From G965237725 sp965237725 (GTDB lineage: Bacteria; Pseudomonadota; Gammaproteobacteria; Arenicellales; Poriferihabitantaceae), in assembly GCA_965237725.1 (NCBI GenBank), contig OZ250151.1, positions 2,914,001-2,978,000 on the forward strand: a stretch of DNA of 64,000 nt. The letters run 5' to 3'. The notes beneath the pieces are model-generated. The model made no database searches, was not told the origin of the DNA, and was given only the letters and a program-made list of their open reading frames with translations. The position numbers and the translations under genes are program-made. Of this stretch, positions 51,530 through 61,337 are shown piece by piece (within the stretch, counting starts at the first letter, position 1; the number at the start of each line of letters is the position of its first letter).

Positions 51530-52111
51530 ATGCCAAGACACCGAGAATTTGATCCAAAAGAAGCCTTACAAATAGCTATTTTCCTGTTTTGGGAGAAAGG
51601 TTACTACGATACTTCAGTGGATGAAATCGTCAAGCAATCGGGTGTGGCCAAATATGGTATCTACGGTACATTCGGCACCAAACGTGAATTGTTTATAAAA
51701 GTATTATCCCAATATGGGTCTGACCGCCATAAAGACATTCAACGACCTATTCGTAAACCAGACGCATCACTGCCTGATGTAATTGAATTTTTCGATGCAT
51801 TGCCACGGATATTGACCCAAAAGAATTCTCAATACGGTTGTCTTATGGCCAATACGGGAATCGAACTCGGTATGAGAGATGCCGAAATAAGTAATATCGT
51901 AAAAGAATTTTTTAGTGAAACCGCTAGCGCAATGCGATTATGTCTTGATCGCGCCATAGACCGTGGAGAGTTGTTGACGAATTTGAATATTAATCAATTG
52001 TCAAAATACCTTGTTACAGAATTTCGAACTGCGCTTGTCCTGGCGGCTAGCGGATGTTCGAGCCGACAAATCAAACAACATCTGGAGATCGCACTTCAAG
52101 TATTAGTTTGA
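51530..52111 (+). CDS. TetR-family repressor
   Basis: 193 residues. The N-terminal HTH domain FDPKEALQIAIFLFWEKGYYDTSVDEIVKQSGVAKYGIYGTFGTKRELF is typical of the TetR group, here close to the AcuR/NemR-like branch (Cys in YGCLMANTGIELG). Ligand-domain helices fill the rest. Palindromic operators lie over its promoter and before the next gene, so autorepression and control of the downstream membrane protein are likely. The conserved Cys could sense electrophiles, which is an inference. Confidence 0.88.
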   Translation: MPRHREFDPKEALQIAIFLFWEKGYYDTSVDEIVKQSGVAKYGIYGTFGTKRELFIKVLSQYGSDRHKDIQRPIRKPDASLPDVIEFFDALPRILTQKNSQYGCLMANTGIELGMRDAEISNIVKEFFSETASAMRLCLDRAIDRGELLTNLNINQLSKYLVTEFRTALVLAASGCSSRQIKQHLEIALQVLV

Positions 52112-52127
52112 TTTTTTTTAACTATAT

Positions 52128-52143
52128 CAGACTTAATAGTCTG
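52128..52143. promoter_or_regulatory. TetR operator O3
   Basis: CAGACTTAATAGTCTG, 13 of 16 identical to O1 and with identical arms, 24 bp before the start of the downstream membrane-protein gene. Confidence 0.72.
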
Positions 52144-52167
52144 GATTAACCTTAGAGGATATAAATT

Positions 52168-52665
52168 ATGAGTATTCAGTCAATATTTGGTTTGCAGTTT
52201 GTTTTTAGTATTTTGGTATTTGGACTATTGGCCAAGTGGGTGTTAGCGCCGTGGCTGGCAAGCCAGTCCCAATCCAGGGCGTTATTTTGGCTCACATTAC
52301 CCCATGCATTTCGCCACCTTGGAATGGTCTTTCTCGTGCCCGGTGTTGTAATGCAACCCCTTCCCGAGAATTTCGCTTTTGCAGCGGCTTATGGAGATCT
52401 GTTGGCAGGCGTTCTGGCTCTGATAGCACTCTACGCACTTAATGCCCGACTAACAGGGGCAGTAGCATGGGTATGGCTGTTTAACATTGTCGGTACGATT
52501 GACCTTCTCAATGCATTACGGCATCTGGAAGTAGCACCGCTCTTAGGTTCAGCCTGGTATATCCCAACCATGTTGGTGCCACTACTTTTAGTGACACATT
52601 TCATGATCTTCGTTCGATTAATCAAACCAGTGTCACTGGCACAAGATGTAGTCCCAGCGCGCTGA
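52168..52665 (+). CDS. Four-helix membrane protein, TetR-controlled
   Basis: 165 residues with hydrophobic segments at about 7-28, 40-60, 72-100 and 128-152. LPHAFRHLGMVFLVPGVV and FNIVGTIDLLNALRH are distinctive. The family is not firmly recognised. It follows tetR by 56 bp with a TetR operator in between, so its expression should respond to the TetR ligand. Function unknown; a role in membrane tolerance is only a guess. Confidence 0.7.
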   Translation: MSIQSIFGLQFVFSILVFGLLAKWVLAPWLASQSQSRALFWLTLPHAFRHLGMVFLVPGVVMQPLPENFAFAAAYGDLLAGVLALIALYALNARLTGAVAWVWLFNIVGTIDLLNALRHLEVAPLLGSAWYIPTMLVPLLLVTHFMIFVRLIKPVSLAQDVVPAR

Positions 52666-52672
52666 AATTCCG

Positions 52673-52713
52673 GGGGGCAGTTTACTTAAGCTATAACTTT
52701 GTAAACTGTCCCC
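52673..52713. repeat. Isolated inverted repeat
   Basis: GGGGGCAGTTTAC (52673-52685) and GTAAACTGTCCCC (52701-52713), one mismatch, separated by 15 bases. The arm resembles many insertion-sequence ends (compare GGGACAGTTT of the IS481-type element at 40868). No T run follows, so it is not a standard terminator. It could be a MITE relic or a hairpin that protects mRNA. Confidence 0.5.
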
Positions 52714-52860
52714 ACTCTAACGGGCACCTCCATTCATTGCCTTTTAATCCGATTTCGGTGTTGGATCAATTTCTACGATCCTCATTTACTTATGTAAATT
52801 GCGGTTCTCAAAATCAATCCGCCTGGAACTCGAATAAAAATTCAAATTAATAGAAGTACC

Positions 52861-53754
52861 CTAAAGTTTATTCATCTGCTCTGCCAGAAAATCGACAAAA
52901 ACGCGTACCTTTGGCGCGAGGTGGCGGTTATGTGCAAACACCGCATTGACGGGTGTACTTGGTGGTATCAATGGGAAGTCTTCAAGCAAGGGGATGAGGT
53001 GTCCGTGTTTGAGATCATCATGAATCATCCAGGTTGGAATCATGATGATCCCCAACCCGCCCAACGCAGCCTTGCGAAGGAATGCGACACTATTCGCACT
53101 AATTCGGCCAGATATGGGCACATCTAGTTCGCCCTCTGGAGTGTTGAACTTCCAATAGTTTTTTCCCAGCGCCGTGCGAAAGGAGAGACAACTATATGTT
53201 GCAAGCTCTCCAGGATGGGTAGGGGTCCCGTGCAACTCTAGATATTTAGGGCTGGCACAAACCCGCGAATGACTTGCAGCAATCTTTCGGGCAATCAGGC
53301 TGGAGTCGTCTAGATGGCCAAAGCGAATTGCCAAATCGATACCACTGTCTACCAGATCCAATAGTCCCGCACTCATTGACAGACGAACCTGAATATCTGG
53401 GTAGTGATCGAGAAAATCTGAGAGGACCGGTGCGATAAAAGCTTGTGCAAAATCTGCTTCGACGGTGATGTGCAGACTGCCCGAAGGTGTGTTTGTGAGC
53501 TGATTTACCGCCAGTCGTGCCGCATCAAAATCTGTGACGATCCGACGAGAATGTTGGAAATAAATCTCACCCGCCTCGGTGAGACTCTGCTTTCGCGTGG
53601 TTCTATGGAACAGGCGTGCTCCGAGTTCGTTTTCCAGTTGGGAAATCTGGCGGGAAACCGAGGAGGGCGTGATCCTAAGGAACCGCGCAGTCGCGGAAAA
53701 GCTGCCGTCTTCAACAACACGGACAAACACCTGTATATTCGAAATCTCACTCAT
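52861..53754 (-). CDS. LysR-family regulator divergent from a hydrolase/SDR pair
   Basis: 297 residues; the HTH region is GSFSATARFLRITPSSVSRQISQLE. The effector domain has TPSGSLHITVEADFAQAF and FLRKAALGGLGIIMIPTWMI, typical of the branch that regulates neighbouring enzymes acting on small molecules. It faces the alpha/beta hydrolase gene across a 120-bp gap where its operator should lie. Start ATG 53754. Confidence 0.9.
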   Translation of the reverse strand: MSEISNIQVFVRVVEDGSFSATARFLRITPSSVSRQISQLENELGARLFHRTTRKQSLTEAGEIYFQHSRRIVTDFDAARLAVNQLTNTPSGSLHITVEADFAQAFIAPVLSDFLDHYPDIQVRLSMSAGLLDLVDSGIDLAIRFGHLDDSSLIARKIAASHSRVCASPKYLELHGTPTHPGELATYSCLSFRTALGKNYWKFNTPEGELDVPISGRISANSVAFLRKAALGGLGIIMIPTWMIHDDLKHGHLIPLLEDFPLIPPSTPVNAVFAHNRHLAPKVRVFVDFLAEQMNKL

Positions 53755-53874
53755 TTATGAATTATACGCACAAATCTTTTGACAAAAAAACTGTTTTTCA
53801 CGTTTACGGAATAGATGATTATACCCCCTACAAATCAATTTGACTGAATAACCAGTGAATCAAAGGAGACAACA

Positions 53875-54807
53875 ATGACAACCATGACCACATTTCATAC
53901 GGCGAAGGTAAATAATCAGAAGGTTTTTTACCGTGAAGCCGGTCCTAAAAACGCACCAGTGATATTGCTATTACACGGTTTCCCAAGCTCGAGCCATATG
54001 TTCCGTGATTTGATCCCAAGACTCGCGAACACCTACCGTGTGATCGCCCCCGATATGATGGGTTTTGGGTTCACGGACGCTCCTGATCGAACCGAGTTTT
54101 CCTACACCTTTGAGAATCTAACGGATGTAATTGACTCCTTCACCCAGATACTCGATCTGGAAAGCTATGCTCTTTATCTTTTCGATTACGGTGCACCGGT
54201 GGGTCTGCGTCTTGCGTGTCGCCACCCGGAAAAGGTTACAGCGATAATTTCCCAAAATGGAAACGCCTATGTAGAAGGACTAAGCGATGCCTGGAGTCCA
54301 ATTCGAAAATATTGGGAAGCACCAACCAACGAAAACAGGGATGCCCTTCGTAGTATCCTTACACCCGAAACTACACAGTGGCAATATACCCACGGCGTGG
54401 CTAATACTGAACGCGTCGCACCCGATGGTTATACGTTAGATAATGCGTTAATGGCTCGCCCCGGAAATTTTGAAATACAGCTCGACCTATTTTTAGATTA
54501 CGCGAATAACCTCTCACTCTACCCAGAGTTCCAAGAATATTTCCGCTCTCACCGTCCACCGCTGTTAGCGGTATGGGGCAAGAACGACCCGTTCTTTTTA
54601 CCCCCAGGAGCCGATGCCTTCAAACGCGACCTCCCAGATGCAGAAATTAAATTTTTTGATACTGGTCATTTTGCCCTTGAAACACATCATGCCGAGATTG
54701 CAATAGTCATTCAAGATTTCCTTACACGAATAGTGTCGCCATTTGGGGACAATGAACAAAATTTCATTAGCACTGAGCGTGCCATTCAGAGCGTTAATTC
54801 GGCGTAA
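53875..54807 (+). CDS. Alpha/beta hydrolase, epoxide hydrolase/haloalkane dehalogenase type
   Basis: 310 residues. The oxyanion-hole motif is LLLHGFPSSSHMF. The nucleophile is Asp104 in YALYLFDYGAPVG rather than Ser, which points to epoxide hydrolase or haloalkane dehalogenase chemistry. The acid is probably Asp238 (VWGKNDPFF) and the base His265 (DTGHFALE). A ribosome site AAGGAG precedes the ATG. Followed by an SDR gene in the same direction and controlled presumably by the divergent LysR. Natural substrate unknown. Confidence 0.88.
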   Translation: MTTMTTFHTAKVNNQKVFYREAGPKNAPVILLLHGFPSSSHMFRDLIPRLANTYRVIAPDMMGFGFTDAPDRTEFSYTFENLTDVIDSFTQILDLESYALYLFDYGAPVGLRLACRHPEKVTAIISQNGNAYVEGLSDAWSPIRKYWEAPTNENRDALRSILTPETTQWQYTHGVANTERVAPDGYTLDNALMARPGNFEIQLDLFLDYANNLSLYPEFQEYFRSHRPPLLAVWGKNDPFFLPPGADAFKRDLPDAEIKFFDTGHFALETHHAEIAIVIQDFLTRIVSPFGDNEQNFISTERAIQSVNSA

Positions 54808-54862
54808 ATATGCCGTTGCACTATCGGTGAATTCCTAACCCATTTATTAATTGGAGATAATC

Positions 54863-55729
54863 ATGTCAAAAACTATCCTTATCACTGGTGCGTCAACCGG
54901 TTTCGGCCGCGATACCACCGAAACATTAGCACAAGCTGGTCACACGGTGTTCGCATCCATGCGAGACCCGAAAACGAAAAATCGCGAGCATGCCGAAGCA
55001 TTGCAGACAAATGGAATCGACGTTTTAGATCTCGATGTTACCGACACCCATTCCGTCGACAAAGCAGTGGCCGCTGTAGTTGCAAAGGCCGGCGGAATTG
55101 ATGTTCTAATCAATAACGCGGGTGTTGCGAGTGCCGGCGTGTCGGAAGCATTTACCGATAAACAAGTATCCGCAGTTTTTGACGTTAACATCATTGGTTT
55201 GCATCGAGTAACGCGTGCAGTGTTACCCATCCTGAGAAATCAGAACGATGGTCTAATAATTAATATTGGATCCATCGTCGGTCGTGTCACCTTCCCCTTT
55301 TTTGGGATATATGGTGCGAGCAAATTTGCGGTCGAGGCATTGACCGATAGTCTACGTTATGAAGTGTCTCAATTTGGCATTGATATCGCTTTGGTGCAAC
55401 CAAGCGCCTACCCGACCCAAATGTATGGAAGCGCCGACCATCCCGCAGACACCGCACGGGTGACTGAATATGGTGAGATTGGACAGATTCCCGACGCAAT
55501 GTTCCAGCAGTTTATGACCATGTTCGAGTCTGAAGATGCACCAAACCCACATGATATCGCCGTAGCAATCTCAAACCTGATTGACACCCCGAAAGGTCAA
55601 CGCCCACCACGCACCGTAGTCGGCTCGAGCTTCGGAGCGGATGCCTTAAACGATGCAACTGCGCCGGTTCAGTCACGCACCCTTACGGCGCTCGGTCTTG
55701 ATCATCTGGAGATATTGAAAGTTGCTTAA
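54863..55729 (+). CDS. Short-chain dehydrogenase/reductase
   Basis: 288 residues from ATG 54863, preceded by GGAG at 54853-54856; a longer frame from TTG 54851 would start inside the ribosome site. The cofactor motif is TGASTGFGRD, followed by NNAG, the catalytic Ser region IINIGSIVG and YGASKFAVEAL with the Tyr/Lys pair. It lies 55 bp after the alpha/beta hydrolase gene; together they could convert an alkyl/epoxide substrate and oxidise the alcohol. That pathway is inferred. Confidence 0.9.
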   Translation: MSKTILITGASTGFGRDTTETLAQAGHTVFASMRDPKTKNREHAEALQTNGIDVLDLDVTDTHSVDKAVAAVVAKAGGIDVLINNAGVASAGVSEAFTDKQVSAVFDVNIIGLHRVTRAVLPILRNQNDGLIINIGSIVGRVTFPFFGIYGASKFAVEALTDSLRYEVSQFGIDIALVQPSAYPTQMYGSADHPADTARVTEYGEIGQIPDAMFQQFMTMFESEDAPNPHDIAVAISNLIDTPKGQRPPRTVVGSSFGADALNDATAPVQSRTLTALGLDHLEILKVA

Positions 55730-55736
55730 AACTACG

Positions 55737-55763
55737 CTCCGGGTCGGCAATGCCGTCCCGGAG
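55737..55763 (+). terminator. Hairpin after the SDR gene
   Basis: CTCCGGG (55737-55743) and CCCGGAG (55757-55763), continued through a T/T mismatch by CGGC/GCCG around loop AAT. It starts eight bases after the stop. The following bases are not a T run, so its role as terminator is probable but not certain. Confidence 0.55.
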
Positions 55764-55961
55764 ATATTCCAGAGACACGGTATTTGTGCTTGCTGTTCTT
55801 GACAATACTAATTTTCGCCACTGTGATCAGTTCCCCAGTATCACTTTTCCTTTTGCTTGTTATATTATTATCTGATTAAAAATTATCCGTAGATTTACTG
55901 GACAGTGAAGCGGTTTTCCCTACAATACCGTGCCTCATTTCATTGCCAAATTTAAGTCTGT

Positions 55962-58925
55962 ATGCAGGAATTTGTTCCCGGTCAACGATGGATTAATGAC
56001 GCCCAACTGCACATGGGCTTGGGCAGTGTATTAAAAACGGATTTTCGAACCGTTACCGTAATATTCCTGGCAACCGGCGAAACCTTTGTCTATTCCAAGG
56101 AGTCGGTGCCGCTAACCCGGGTTCGATTTGTGGTTGGCGATCATATCATTACCCATGAAGACATCGCCCTGGAAGTCACCGATGTTAGCGAACACCAGGG
56201 TCTGATTACTTATAGCGGACGCGATCAGTCGGGGCAAATACATCAGCTCGATGAAAGCCTGTTAAGTTATTTCATCCAGTTAAATCGCCCAAGCGAAAGA
56301 CTGTTCAACGGCCAGATCGACCGGGATACCTGGTTTGAGCTTCGTTACCAAACCCGAAAATTACAAACCCAGCTCGCCTATAACCCGTTACGTGGATTGA
56401 TTGGGGGTCGGGTTAGTCTGATTCCTCATCAACTTTATATCGCCCATACCGTTGCCAATCGTTATGCCCCGCGAGTTCTGTTGGCAGATGAAGTGGGTCT
56501 GGGTAAGACCATCGAAGCGGGGATGATCCTGCATCAGCAACTGGTTACGGAACGGGCACGTCGGGTGCTTATCGTTGTGCCTGAAAGCCTTGTACATCAA
56601 TGGCTGGTAGAAATGCTGCGACGGTTTAACCTGATGTTCAAGATATTTGATGCTGAGCGCTATGCCTCGCTCATCGAAATCAATGATGATGAGATAGATG
56701 ATGAAAGTGTTAAACAAGCCGAGTCAAAATCCGACGTTAGAACTGATGAAGTATTGAATCCCTTCCAGACCGAGCAGCTGGTTTTATGCAGTATCGAATT
56801 CCTGTCGTCCCAGCCTGACATCTTCAAGCAGTGTCGAGATGGTGAATGGGATTTAATGGTGGTGGACGAAGCTCATCATTTGCAATGGTCGGAACAAGAC
56901 CCAGGTTTCGAATATCAACTGATAGATCAGCTTGCACAAAAAACCAAAGGTGTATTATTGCTCACTGCCACGCCAGAGCAATTGGGTAAATCCAGTCACT
57001 ATGCTCGTCTGAGATTGCTCGATCCGGTGCGATTTCCGAGCTACGCGGAATTTGTTGAGGAAGAAGCCAGGTACAAGCCCATAGCCGATGTTATGGAATC
57101 ATTGCTTGGCGACGCCACAATTGACGAGAAACTGATCAAAAATATCCAGCGCATACTGGGCAAAGATCAGGCAAATGATCAGCTGGAAAAACTAAAAAGT
57201 AAAACTGATAAATCGACGGATTCTGATCCGAACTATGAACAGGATCGTGAATCCCTGGTCCAAATGTTACTCGATCGCCACGGTACCGGCCGGGTGTTGT
57301 TTCGAAATACCCGCAACACCGTCCAGGGATTTCCGGATAGAGTCGTAACCGCCTATCCTCTGGAAGCGCCCGAGGCCTATACGGATCTCCTGGAATCCTT
57401 CGAAGACCGTCCGCTTTCTGAGGCTCAGTTGTTGTTGTGTCCGGAATTGCTTTTCCAGGCCGCAGATGAGTGGGGCGAGAACTGGAAAAATATTGATCCT
57501 CGAGTTGATCAACTTGCAAAAATTCTAAAATCCATCAGCCCCAAAAAAGCATTGGTAATAACCGCCAGCGCAGATACCGTCCTCGATCTCGCTGAAGTTC
57601 TGCGGGTAAAACAGGGCATCGATGCTGCTGTGTTTCATGAAGGCATGAGTTTGCTCGAACGCGATCGGGCGGCGGCGTGGTTTGCGGATCAGGAATCCGG
57701 AACCCAGGTATTGATCTGCTCAGAAATTGGTAGTGAAGGGCGAAATTTCCAGTTTGCACACAATCTGGTGTTATTCGATCTGCCCCTCAACCCTGATCTG
57801 TTGGAACAGCGTATTGGCCGGCTGGACCGAATTGGCCAAAACCAGACCATCCATATCCATGTGGTATATCTGGAGAATACTGCCCAACAAATTTTGTTTG
57901 ACTGGTATCACCACGGACTGGATGCTTTTCAGAAAACCTGCCCAACGGGGTATCAGGTATTTACTCAGCTCGAGCACGATGTGCTGGATAGATTGCACCA
58001 ACCCAACAAAGATTATTCGCAATTGATTGAAGCCACCGCGGCACTGCACAACCAACACACCGAGGCATTGCAAAAAGGCCGGGATCGATTGCTCGAGTAT
58101 AATTCCTGCAGACCTTTGGTTGCGAACCAGATCAAGGCGGATTCCCTTGAACAGGATAATAGCTCCCAGCTGCAATCCTATATGGAAACGGTATTTGACT
58201 GCTTTGGCGTTGACTATGAAATTCATAGCGAAGGTTGTTATGCAATAAACGTTGGCACCCATATGTTGGCACCGTTTCCCCATTTGCCCGAAGATGGTAT
58301 GACCATTACCTATGATCGAGAAATAGCACTGACTTTCGAAGATGTGGACTATTTATCCTGGGATCATCCTTTGGTTACTAGTGCTATGGAGTTGGTTCAG
58401 ACCGGAGAGTTGGGTAACACTGCAGTCGCAGCGGTGCCGATCCCCGATGTTAAACGAGGAACCATTGTACTCGAGTCAATATTCATTCTGGAGACCGCAT
58501 CTTCATCTCAAACCCACTCGGATCGCTATCTTCCGCCGACAACTATCCGGGTGATGATCGATCAGATGGGAAAACGTCTGGATCAACACCCAAGTTATCG
58601 AACCATGGATAATAAGGGTGAAAAACTCAAGCGCGACATGGCCAAACGGATTATTAAAACCAAAGAGAGTCTGTTGCGGAAAATGGTGGAAGCCAGTGAA
58701 AAATATGCGCAAAAACTGGCGCCCAAAATTCTCGACGCCGCTCGAGAAAAATCCACCACTACACTGTCGACAGAAATTGAACGCCTAAAGGCATTGCATG
58801 CAGTGAATCCAAATGTTCGCCAGGTGGAAATTGATTATTACAAAAATCAGCTCGCGGTAATTAACCAGAAACTCGATGACTCGAGATTGCGCCTTGATGC
58901 TATTCGTGTCATTGTGGCGACGTGA
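55962..58925 (+). CDS. rapA: RNA polymerase-associated ATPase RapA
   Basis: 987-residue SWI2/SNF2 ATPase that recycles RNA polymerase. N-terminal Tudor-like domains (FVPGQRWINDAQLHMGLG) precede helicase lobe 1 with LLADEVGLGKTIEAGMI (about 173-189) and VVDEAHHLQW (DEAH box near 301). Lobe 2 has QVLICSEIGSEGRNFQFA and LEQRIGRLDRIGQ. A long C-terminal domain ends in a coiled segment. Length is close to E. coli RapA. The srkA start overlaps its stop (GTGA). Confidence 0.95.
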   Translation: MQEFVPGQRWINDAQLHMGLGSVLKTDFRTVTVIFLATGETFVYSKESVPLTRVRFVVGDHIITHEDIALEVTDVSEHQGLITYSGRDQSGQIHQLDESLLSYFIQLNRPSERLFNGQIDRDTWFELRYQTRKLQTQLAYNPLRGLIGGRVSLIPHQLYIAHTVANRYAPRVLLADEVGLGKTIEAGMILHQQLVTERARRVLIVVPESLVHQWLVEMLRRFNLMFKIFDAERYASLIEINDDEIDDESVKQAESKSDVRTDEVLNPFQTEQLVLCSIEFLSSQPDIFKQCRDGEWDLMVVDEAHHLQWSEQDPGFEYQLIDQLAQKTKGVLLLTATPEQLGKSSHYARLRLLDPVRFPSYAEFVEEEARYKPIADVMESLLGDATIDEKLIKNIQRILGKDQANDQLEKLKSKTDKSTDSDPNYEQDRESLVQMLLDRHGTGRVLFRNTRNTVQGFPDRVVTAYPLEAPEAYTDLLESFEDRPLSEAQLLLCPELLFQAADEWGENWKNIDPRVDQLAKILKSISPKKALVITASADTVLDLAEVLRVKQGIDAAVFHEGMSLLERDRAAAWFADQESGTQVLICSEIGSEGRNFQFAHNLVLFDLPLNPDLLEQRIGRLDRIGQNQTIHIHVVYLENTAQQILFDWYHHGLDAFQKTCPTGYQVFTQLEHDVLDRLHQPNKDYSQLIEATAALHNQHTEALQKGRDRLLEYNSCRPLVANQIKADSLEQDNSSQLQSYMETVFDCFGVDYEIHSEGCYAINVGTHMLAPFPHLPEDGMTITYDREIALTFEDVDYLSWDHPLVTSAMELVQTGELGNTAVAAVPIPDVKRGTIVLESIFILETASSSQTHSDRYLPPTTIRVMIDQMGKRLDQHPSYRTMDNKGEKLKRDMAKRIIKTKESLLRKMVEASEKYAQKLAPKILDAAREKSTTTLSTEIERLKALHAVNPNVRQVEIDYYKNQLAVINQKLDDSRLRLDAIRVIVAT

Positions 58926-59929
58926 ATATCGAAGATCCAGTACAGGCGTTCAGGCAATTAACCCCAGACGAATTACTCGATGCCATCGACAACCGGTATC
59001 TGCAAGGTGATCTGAAGTGTGATGGTCGATTTCTCGCTCTTAACAGTTATGAGAATCGGGTTTATCAGGTTGGCCTCGATAATGGCGACAATATCGCAGC
59101 AAAATTTTATCGCCCCCAGCGCTGGAGCGACGAAGCCATACTGGAAGAACATCGATTTACCCAGGACCTGGAGGAGAGCGAAATTCCCGTTATTGCGCCG
59201 CTGGCTGACAAGGAAGGAAATACCCTGTTCCATTATGGCGCTTTTCGATATGCGGTGTACCCCTGTCGCGGCGGTCGGGCAATGGAGGTGGACAATTCCG
59301 AACATTTAAAACAAATGGGTCGGTTTGTAGGCCGCATTCACGCTATGGGCGCAATAGAGGGTTATCATCACCGACCTCACGTTGATATTGAAAGCTATGC
59401 CATCAGGCCGAGACAATATTTGCTGGATAACAATTTTATCCCGGGAGATTTGACTGAAGCCTATGGCTCATTGACCACCCAGTTAATCGAGCAAATACAG
59501 CAGTGTTTTGACCGCGCCGGGACAATCAGGCAAATTCGCCTGCACGGAGATTTTCACCCGAGCAATGTATTGTGGACAGATCGGGGGCCACATATCGTTG
59601 ATTTCGATGATGCACGCATGGGGCCGGCAATACAGGATTTATGGATGTTTCTTTCTGGGGACCAGGAATACATGACCGCTCGCCTTAAGGAGTTGCTCGA
59701 TGGCTATAGTCAATTTTTTGATTTTGATCCTATGCAACTTTATATCCTCGAAGCACTGCGGACCATGCGCATGATTTACTATTCGGCATGGCTGGCATCG
59801 CGCTGGGAGGATCCGGCATTTCCAATCGCCTTTCCCTGGTTCAATTCCATAAATTACTGGCAGGACCAAATTCTCAGTTTGCGTGAGCAGTCTGCGTTAA
59901 TGAATGAAGCGCCACTACAGTGGATCTAA
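58922..59929 (+). CDS. srkA: Stress response kinase SrkA (YihE)
   Basis: 335-residue aminoglycoside-phosphotransferase-like Ser/Thr kinase. The start is GTG 58922, overlapping the rapA stop by four bases. LNSYENRVYQVGLDNGDNIAAKFYRPQRWSDEAI forms the ATP-binding lobe. The catalytic loop is LHGDFHPSNVLW (about 209) with VDFDDARMGP as the metal site. In E. coli it counters MazF-linked death under stress. Coupling to rapA is unusual compared with E. coli but translationally tight here. Confidence 0.93.
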   Translation: MNIEDPVQAFRQLTPDELLDAIDNRYLQGDLKCDGRFLALNSYENRVYQVGLDNGDNIAAKFYRPQRWSDEAILEEHRFTQDLEESEIPVIAPLADKEGNTLFHYGAFRYAVYPCRGGRAMEVDNSEHLKQMGRFVGRIHAMGAIEGYHHRPHVDIESYAIRPRQYLLDNNFIPGDLTEAYGSLTTQLIEQIQQCFDRAGTIRQIRLHGDFHPSNVLWTDRGPHIVDFDDARMGPAIQDLWMFLSGDQEYMTARLKELLDGYSQFFDFDPMQLYILEALRTMRMIYYSAWLASRWEDPAFPIAFPWFNSINYWQDQILSLREQSALMNEAPLQWI

Positions 59930-59969
59930 CCTGGCTTACCTGAATAAAGAACAACCCTGCTTAGTGAAG

Positions 59970-60740
59970 TTAATACTTCCAGGCCCACATCATGGTTTTT
60001 CCGCCGGTCAGTGTCTGGTAACCCAAAGACTCGAGATGGGCTTTCAAATTAGCGGCATTACATCCGGGTTGATCATTCGGATGGTATTCCAGGGCGATTC
60101 GTTGGATTTGATCGAAACAGGTGGATGGGGTTTGGTATACGATTTCAAATTCAGCACCTTCGCAATCGAGTTTAAGTAGATTGATATGTTCAAGTCCATT
60201 GTCACTAATAATCTGTTCCAGGGTTTCACAGGTCACATCAATAGTCTTCGTAGCGTCATCTTGGGGAACCATCGACGCGGCGGTAGGCCAGGGGCGTTTC
60301 AGGTGGTAGTGCAGGGTCAGTATTCCAGGTTTCGCGCTAACCGCTTTGTTGTGCAGGTGAATTTCGGCGTGGGAATTGCTCTCGACGTGTTGTTTTAAAT
60401 AATCAAAGTTGGGTGGCATGGGTTCATAGGCCAGCACTTTTGCATTGGGGAATCGGGATTTCAGGAAAAGTGAAAAAAAACCAATATTGGCACCAATATC
60501 GATTATCACCGGATTATTATTAGTGATTTTGGGCAAACCCCTTAAATAACAATCATCGAGGACAATTTCCTTGAACAGGTGATACATCTGCCTCGGGACC
60601 TTGTAGGAAATTTCATTTGGACCATTTACGGTGTAAAACGTCTTTCTTCCACCCAATTTTATTTGGAAGTGAACCCACCAATTTTCGACATAACGGAACA
60701 GATTTCTGTAGCGTAAAAATTGGTTGGCGGATTTTCGCAT
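59970..60740 (-). CDS. FkbM-family methyltransferase
   Basis: 256 residues with motif I VIIDIGANIGFFSLFLKSRF, VLAYEPMPPNFDYL and the FkbM block LLKLDCEGAEFEIVYQT, then RIALEYHPND. It is a SAM-dependent O-methyltransferase acting on a sugar or similar group. It stands alone with no glycosyltransferases beside it, in contrast to the FkbM gene at 47.3 kb. The sequences of the two are clearly different. Confidence 0.87.
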   Translation of the reverse strand: MRKSANQFLRYRNLFRYVENWWVHFQIKLGGRKTFYTVNGPNEISYKVPRQMYHLFKEIVLDDCYLRGLPKITNNNPVIIDIGANIGFFSLFLKSRFPNAKVLAYEPMPPNFDYLKQHVESNSHAEIHLHNKAVSAKPGILTLHYHLKRPWPTAASMVPQDDATKTIDVTCETLEQIISDNGLEHINLLKLDCEGAEFEIVYQTPSTCFDQIQRIALEYHPNDQPGCNAANLKAHLESLGYQTLTGGKTMMWAWKY

Positions 60741-60931
60741 TATTAATTATTTGAGGTTAAATCTTTTGTGCGGATTATTTGAAGATAAAATAATGTTTAA
60801 GTTCTAGTATAAAACTGTTCGCCTTATATTTGTTGATGTATTGTAATATCTGATGTTCCTAGCAAACTTTACAATTTTGTGAAGTAACGCTGATCGGCAA
60901 TTAGTATCCATACGTCAAATGGAGGTCTTTA

Positions 60932-61261
60932 ATGTTTCACATGCTTAGTTGTTTTGATCTTGGCTCCGATGAGACCATCGAGGCTTACAAAGAGTCATTG
61001 GACCAATTTGTTGACCACATGAAGCAAATCGGTTTGCTCAAATCTGTTAGCCCAATTGGGCGAAGGCAGAAACATCCAGTAATGGATACCGACGCGGAAC
61101 GAGACCATGAGTATTTTTTCACCATGACGTTTGCCAACCGCACGCAATGCGATCTCGCGGTAGATCATATTTATAATCACCAGGATCCCGGCGACACCAT
61201 TCACAAACAAATGTATTCAAAAATAAAAAATCCAATTTTTATTTGCTGGCAGGACATTTAG
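60932..61261 (+). CDS. Small conserved protein (DUF6614-like)
   Basis: 109 residues; GGAGG (60921-60925) supports ATG 60932. Distinctive blocks are VSPIGRRQKHPVMDTDAERDHEYFF, MTFANRTQCDLAVDHIY and the C-terminal NPIFICWQDI. This fits a small family of conserved cytoplasmic proteins that I associate with DUF6614; no biochemical role is known to me. It stands alone. Confidence 0.65.
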   Translation: MFHMLSCFDLGSDETIEAYKESLDQFVDHMKQIGLLKSVSPIGRRQKHPVMDTDAERDHEYFFTMTFANRTQCDLAVDHIYNHQDPGDTIHKQMYSKIKNPIFICWQDI

Positions 61262-61337
61262 TTTTTCCTGGAACTAAATCGCCTAAAGCGGCATTAAATT
61301 TTATTGCTCTATAGATAACATTTTTAAAACATGAACT

